Positions 57,919-64,000 of a stretch of 64,000 nucleotides of DNA are shown here, one piece after another; the stretch's first letter is position 1, and the number at the start of each line of letters is the position of its first letter. The stretch spans positions 9,303,547-9,367,546 of the forward strand of contig OZ017767.1 in assembly GCA_963969345.1 (NCBI GenBank), written 5' to 3'. The notes below the pieces were generated by a model that worked only from the letters and a program-made list of their open reading frames with translations, was not told the DNA's origin and ran no database searches. The position numbers and the translations under genes are program-made. The stretch comes from Turbatrix aceti. Lineage: Eukaryota; Nematoda; Chromadorea; Rhabditida; Panagrolaimidae.

Positions 57919-60900
57919 ATTTGAGACGCAATCTTTACCAACTGATATCAGCTGACAAGGATGGTTCCTGTGTGATTCTCTGGGGATTACTTACTGACTT
58001 TGTTAAAAAACATTACTTTTTTACGTGTTTGCTCAAGTGATATGACATTGAGCTTGATTTCATTGCATTTGAATTGGAATCCTGCGTCATAAACTCGTTC
58101 ATCTATTTAAATAAATATTGTTTTAAATGACGTTTGTAAATTGGTCACTAAATTTAAAAAAAAAGAACATTTAATAAAAAGAACGATTGCAAATTTGTTA
58201 AATTACAATTTTTTATTAAACGTACATTGAACGTATAAAAAACTAGTTTACAAAGAAAACCTAACATTAGTCATCAACAAAAAACACCACCCAGCGTGAG
58301 AGTTTCACACAATTTGCAGTATGTATGTATGTAATATCATTTGCGACAAATATTTAATTAATAAATATTTAATTTGTTATCCTGTTTGTAAACAAGAATT
58401 AAAAACGACATACATACACTCACGAACTTTGTTCATACGAGAAAAAAAGAGGCAGTTGTGGAACATTATAAGTTTGTTGTTTTTAATATTTTAAATTAAT
58501 ACTAAGTGAAATGCATTTTTTATAAGTTTGTGTATTATATAGTATTCCTGCATTAAATCATTCGTGCGCCATTTTACGATCCTAAAAATTATGTATTTAA
58601 AAAATCTACATTTTTTTATCTGTAAATAATATTTTTTTGTCACAAAAATACCGTACTTGATATGTATTGTAATGACGGAAGTCGTTAAAAGTATCTTTTT
58701 ATTTACAAAAAAAATTTTACTACAGTTTGTTTAACGACGTCTGACGTAACCAATGCCAACAGTCGTCAGCTGACGAAAGTTTATGTATTTTTCTCTTTTG
58801 GAACCTATTTTGACGATACACTAGTAACGTGCGTTTTTAGCTTAGAGGGGACGATTTTTTGGCTACAATTTACAATATTCATTTTACTAAAAAAAAGATA
58901 TGAAATATAAACTTTCAATTTTTTTGTTTTTAAATTTTGATGCGTTTAAAAAATCTTTTTTGATCATGTTATTTAATATACAATTTCTTATATAATAAAT
59001 ATGTACATATACCATCAAATTTTTTGTTTATCTATTTTTTATAAATATGTACGTAATAAATTTTGTCCACAGCCAACGTGACTTTACGAAAAAAAACAAA
59101 AAAATTCATTTCAAAATTGCCAAAAAACTTTACGGCAGTTTTTTGTTGTCCATAAACATTATCCATGGTTAATTCATTGCGTCAACACATTTGACGTCTA
59201 CGATGTATGTATACTACGTACATAATACTCTCCACATTTGTCAGTCAGGAGGGTGGCCTAATATAATACGTACTCATCTTCGTCATTGGCCTTGCCTGAC
59301 AGCAGAATAAAGTAAAGTTAGAGAAGCTTTATCTGTTTGTTCGTCGACTCATTTGTATAAATAATGTTCGGCTTCAATGTTGCTTTATGCCTTTATCCTT
59401 GACTTTATGGATACAAATTTTCAAGGATACGCCTCCATTTACATATATTTATGTAAATTTTATTCAATTCAAAAATTCAAGAAAAAAATTGTTTTTATAT
59501 TATTATCTAATTTTTGAAACATCAAAATAATTTTTTTTTCGAAAATTTGGTATCGTGATGTCCACTAATTTTTTTCACCACAAAAAAAAATTCTGATAAA
59601 ACAAAATTCCGATGAAAAAAAAATTCTTTGTTCTAATAAATTTATGCTAATTTTTGTAATCGACTAGAATACATTTGCAAGTTTGGCACGTCTAGACAGT
59701 TCGCGGAGCTCCTTCCAAGGTCACAAAATTTATATTTTATGTCTTTAAAGAATTCAAAGTCACGTATTATGAATTTAGACCATGGATGCATCTTGTAAAA
59801 TAAATATGTATGTATTATACTTTGCTGCTGGCTATTTACAAATTGTGAGGGAGCAGCGAGTCTAGACAACGTCGAAAAAGCTGGACCTTGCCCGGGTAAG
59901 TAAATAAATAAAAGTTGACTTTGTAATAAACAAGTTGTGCGTCATTTATGGTTTTTTGAGGTCAGGGGATGATGAAATTACTTTTATTTCGCAGAAAAAA
60001 AATAAAGAAGACTTTTGCGAGAAAAAAGTTTCATTAGTCGCGAATTTATAAAAAAAAATTTTTTGAAATGCGTGTTTGTTTAAAAAAAATATGGGCGTGC
60101 CCTGAATTTTGAACCAACAAAAAATTTTTTTTTACAAGAAAAGTTTTTTTTATTGCAAAAATTAAAAAAAAGAAGATAAAACGCGTTTTTTATTTCAGTA
60201 AATTTAAAAAACAGTTGTGCAGATGCCCTAATTTTTATCTGCAATTTTTTTTTATGTTTTGGACCTAAAAAAAATTTTCTCTTGTCTGTCGGCAATGGAC
60301 CATGGTCAACTACTAACCAATTTTATGGGCAGCAATTACTGAATACATACGTTGACGACATTGCTAGGCTTGCAGCTTGCCGTCCGCGTCCGTCATTTGC
60401 ATCCGACCATCCATGGCAATGCTAACGCAGAAAGCAGCACACGCAAGAGAGGGGGGCGTGAGAGAAACAAACCGCCGTCCACCAACCAACCAACCAACAC
60501 GGGGAGAAGAGACGAGAACACGGCACACAAAAAAATAGTCGACATGCATCGCGTAGAAGCCGTAGTAGTAGAAAACATCGTAGTTGCCGGCCGCCGGCAA
60601 CGGGCATGTTTTTTTTTTCGTTTTTTCCCCTTTCTTTCTCCATTTTTTCATGTTCACTCTTGCCTTGCTGCATGGATGGGGGAGGATGGGGTGCACATGT
60701 TAGCCTTGGCTTCGAGTCTGGAAATCCCGACAACGGGTGTCTTGTTTTTTTTCTTTTTTTTCAATTCTTTCCTCCTTGGCCGCCGTTCACTGCTTGCCTA
60801 CTGCTCATTTGAAAATGCTTCCAATATCCGAGGACGGATTTTATCCGGCTATTCACCAAATATCCTTAAAAAAAATATTCCCACACAATTTTTTTTTCTA

Positions 60901-62129
60901 CCAAAAATGAAGAGATTTTTGGTCACTTTGCAGTCGAGTACACATGTTCTCATGAACTGTATGTACATACCACTCTTGTCCCTTGTCCCTTGTCTCTGGT
61001 CTTGGTTGTGCTATTTTTTTGCTAACAGCAAATTGGAAGTCTTCTAAAAATATACTCGTGTTTGTCAAAAAAATATAATATTTTTTTCTTGTTGTCATAA
61101 AAAACGTATACATACGAAAAAAAAATGATTCTGTGTATTTTGGATTATAATTTTTTTCAAAACTCTTTCTGTTGACATTTGCATAGATTTGAATAATTAA
61201 ACAAATTTTATACGTTTGCAACTGACGTAAAACATTGTAAAAACATTTTTTTCTGATCTTGTTGGTTTCATGGGATTAAAATTTTTTTTATTAAAATGTT
61301 GTTTTTCTGTCGATGTTTTGTCTGACAAGCTGCGGGTAACGTGCGAACTACAAAATTAGGTTAGACCTGGGTCCAAAAAGGGCTGGACTTTTCAAAAAAT
61401 GTAAAAAAATGTTGTACTTCAAATTTTTTAAAAGTTAGTTTTTTTGTTCGTTGTTTTTTCCGTTATCTAAAAAATAAAACAGTTCGAAATGTAAAAAATT
61501 GTTAAAAAAATTCATCTGATAAATATTGCTCAAAACACTTCAAAAAACACTTTCTTTGTAATATTTTTGGTTAAAATTGGTTCAGACAGTTTTTATTGCG
61601 CAACGGAAACGATAGTTATTGCGATGCCCCGAGGCTAGGTTCCGCCGCAATTATATTTGTATTATGATTTCATAGACCAAAGATAAATATTTTTCACCAG
61701 TTTATTTTTCTTGCAATCTGTTTACAGAGCTTCAAAACCTTTTAAAATGAACGTTTAAAATATTTTCTGCAACAATCTATTGGTTTTTTTTTTGGCGGGT
61801 TTTTTCAAACCAAAAAACGCCGATTGCCTAAATAATTAATTCTGTCCGTGCAAAGCGGACATGTTCTTCGCCCTTCTCGCCCTCGTTTTTGCCGACGGCA
61901 CCTACCCTAGTCAGTTAGTCAGTCACCAGACTAGTACAGCCACGTGTTCGTTTTTTTTGTCACTATAATTTTAGTTTTTTTATTTCAAATTGTCCAGCCA
62001 TTCGTATTTTTTGGCATTTTACGTTTTCAACCGTGATAAAACTTTTTTGTGCTCCAGAACTTTAATTTCAGGTTTTCGGTTTTTGGTTTTTGTCCAATTT
62101 TTCGGGTAAAAATTTTTTTTTGAAGATCC
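57919..62129. other. Gene-poor 4.2-kb region
   Basis: AT-rich and homopolymer-rich. A GC-richer patch at about 60350-60730 contains an (ACCA)n-like run at about 60480-60498 and overlapping ORFs on both strands, none with a recognisable domain. Probably includes the promoter of the acidic-protein gene at its right end. Confidence 0.45.
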
Positions 62130-63975
62130 ATGGAAGAAGTTCCATCAACAACATCGACGTCAGGCAACCATTCGGTGGCCAATTCAATCGATGAACCCGA
62201 CGCAGACGCTGAAACCGACCCAGCTGATGGCCGTGATGAAGAAGAAGAAGAAGAAAACGAAGACGATGACTTTGATCTAGACGAAGAAATGGAGGGGACA
62301 TCTGAAGCTGGCGAAGAAGACGACGAAGCAGAGCCTCTCATTTCGAAGCCCGATAATGTGAAACACAAGGGCGTCGGTGTTTTGGACGCTGATATACAGC
62401 GACCATTGTTGTACAGCGAAAATAAGTAAGTTGACTGAAAAAAACGATAAAACAACTTTTTTTTAAATTTTTTAAATGTAAAATTTAGGATTTTTTAAAT
62501 TAAAAAAAAATCATAAATACGAATCAAAATATTTTTCAAGGCGCGCTGCATAGTTTCGTAAAAGTATCAAATTGCAAAAAATCCAAACTTTTTTAAATGT
62601 ATCGTATTTCTGAAAAACGATCTTTGTTGGATTTCGAAAGAAAACGTTTTTCAAGCAATTTTTGTGCAAAATTTTAATTTTTTGTAATTGTTGAAAAAAA
62701 ATATTCATCATCTTTCATGTGACATGTGCGTTGTGCAGAGATGAAACCACGCATCTTGGATTATCCTTATCTGTATTTTGTGTTCTTTCTTGACCAGAAA
62801 TCTTCAAATCCTACAAAAAACATCGTCACTATTTTTTTTATATTGCGACAAATTTTTTTTTCAAGGTGCAATTTTTTTTACCCATGATCACAAACATCAA
62901 TCTGAAGATGTATAAAAATTAAGGATTTGTTAAGCTACAAATCTTCTGCCGGTTCTTTTAATTAATTAATTTCCATGAAATCTTACGTGAATGAAAAGAG
63001 ATTACAAAAACATCGAACCCAACCAATAAAATTTTTTTATACGCAAAAATTTTTTTGTGCAATTTTTTCTGCTTCAGGCACTTTTAATATTATGTTAGTC
63101 ACAGGACGACGTCAAGCAACATTTTTTGCTTGCTATACTTTTTTTCGCGCCTTGTCTGACTCTTGTTTGCTTCCTGGCGGACAAGTTAGCAGGCACTTTC
63201 TAAATATTTCCTTGTCTGCAGCTTTGCTAAAGCACAGAAAAGTATACACACACTTTATCTTGTGCTTAATGGATGGTTATCCAAGAAAACATTTGTAAAT
63301 ACAAAAACACGGAAATTAATGAGATAAGCGGGATTAATTACGGTGGATAATCATTAATCCGGAACTTAACTAATACTTCGAATGAAAAATGAGAAATGCA
63401 TAATGTGAAAAAAAAGGAATAAAATTATGTCAACAAGGAACGAAAAAATAACTGTAATTGCACTTGCTTAAAGTTATTGCTCTTGGGGCAATTTTTTTGC
63501 AATAAATATTATAAAAAGTGCAATTTGAAAGTTTAATTTTTTTTAAACATAGAAAATGAGTTTTGAAAAAAACTGAATGTTCAATGATCAAACAGCTGGA
63601 TAATTGCGTAGTTGAACCATGAAAAATTTTTTTTTGCACAAAAAAATTTCTAATTGATGCATTTCTGTGCTACCACCTGGACCAATTTAAAAAAATGAAT
63701 TTTATTTGTTATTCAATAATTTTTCCAGCTACGGAATTCTAAACAAAAGTCGCCCAACAAATCACCTAACAATCGAATGCCTCGTCTCCGTGCCTGCGCA
63801 ACTTTTTGCGTGGGACGACGCTCTATCCGGCTTCCTACCATACGGACCATCACTGTGTACGGTAAATCTACTTCAACAAATCACGTGCCAACACACGCTT
63901 TCACCCACTCTTGTACAGCCTGCTATCAGAAATTCGTGGAGTTCTTCAACCGATGTTATCGGTGCCGCTGCAGCT
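62130..63975 (+). CDS. Acidic protein, 5' part of a gene continuing beyond the window
   Basis: Exons 62130-62425 and 63729-63975, phase 2. The next donor (GTAAGTTATC) begins at 63976, so the gene continues past the window. The ATG sits in MEEVPSTTSTSGNHS. Residues 25-75 are dominated by Glu and Asp, followed by PLISKPDNVKHKGVG. Exon 2 encodes NYGILNKSRPTNHL and a more ordered region with FAWDDALSGFLPYGPSL and several cysteines. No signal peptide. I do not recognise the family. The 1.3-kb intron is AT-rich and featureless. Confidence 0.75.
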
Positions 63976-64000
63976 GTAAGTTATCTAAAAAATTGTATCA

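Noticed and set aside
60352..61047. 231-codon plus-strand ORF
   Set aside because: Unstructured composition, overlapping ORFs on both strands and poly-Phe stretches; no domain.
1..64000. CRISPR arrays, bacterial operons, origins or attachment sites
   Set aside because: The window is intron-bearing nuclear DNA of nematode type; no such features are seen.

Overview
The window is AT-rich eukaryotic nuclear DNA. It has short introns (many 45-85 bp) with GTAAGT-type donors and TTTTCAG/TTTTTAG acceptors, large tandem families of nematode-type serpentine chemoreceptors, a ZP/cuticlin-like gene and CC-domain secreted proteins. Together these point to a nematode. The species cannot be named from this sequence. 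All exon models below were made by eye from donors, acceptors and reading-frame phase. No transcript data were available.

Layout. (1) 1-9.7 kb: a recent, almost identical tandem array of three minus-strand units of about 3.85 kb. Each unit carries one seven-exon gene whose predicted product runs: catalytically intact tyrosine phosphatase domain, one membrane segment, Thr-rich stalk, two six-cysteine modules, hydrophobic tail. The copy at the left edge is cut by the window. A small terminal-inverted-repeat element lies at the edge of the array. (2) 10.1-12.2 kb: a ZP-domain membrane protein, minus strand. (3) 12.9-21.5 kb: four plus-strand tandem chemoreceptors, a 3' gene fragment, a decayed receptor first exon, and one intact minus-strand receptor. 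(4) 22.0-28.2 kb: a complete five-exon mitochondrial pyruvate carboxylase, with a 1-kb palindromic TTAA-flanked element in intron 2. (5) 28.2-34.9 kb: long gene-poor DNA. (6) 34.9-38.1 kb: two chemoreceptors related to the one at 20.4-21.5 kb. (7) 38.7-45.4 kb: two paralogous cysteine-rich (CC-type) secreted proteins that bracket a mobile-DNA patch. That patch holds a 1.1-kb palindrome, a head-to-tail LTR pair with polypurine tract and tRNA primer site, an inverted LTR piece and a retroelement 3'-end ORF. (8) 47.0-49.2 kb: a phosphatidylethanolamine-binding protein with a polyglutamine C-terminal extension. (9) 50.7-52.3 kb: two small same-strand genes of unknown function, possibly an operon. 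(10) 52.6-57.9 kb: three further chemoreceptors. (11) 62.1 kb to the end: the 5' part of a gene for an acidic protein.

Functionally the window mixes housekeeping metabolism (pyruvate carboxylase), cuticle/extracellular matrix proteins (ZP, CC), sensory receptors undergoing tandem birth and death, and a young receptor-phosphatase array. The array is the most unusual item. Its proteins would have the phosphatase at the N-terminus and the ectodomain at the C-terminus, the reverse of known receptor tyrosine phosphatases. Differences between copies are concentrated in the first ectodomain cysteine module.
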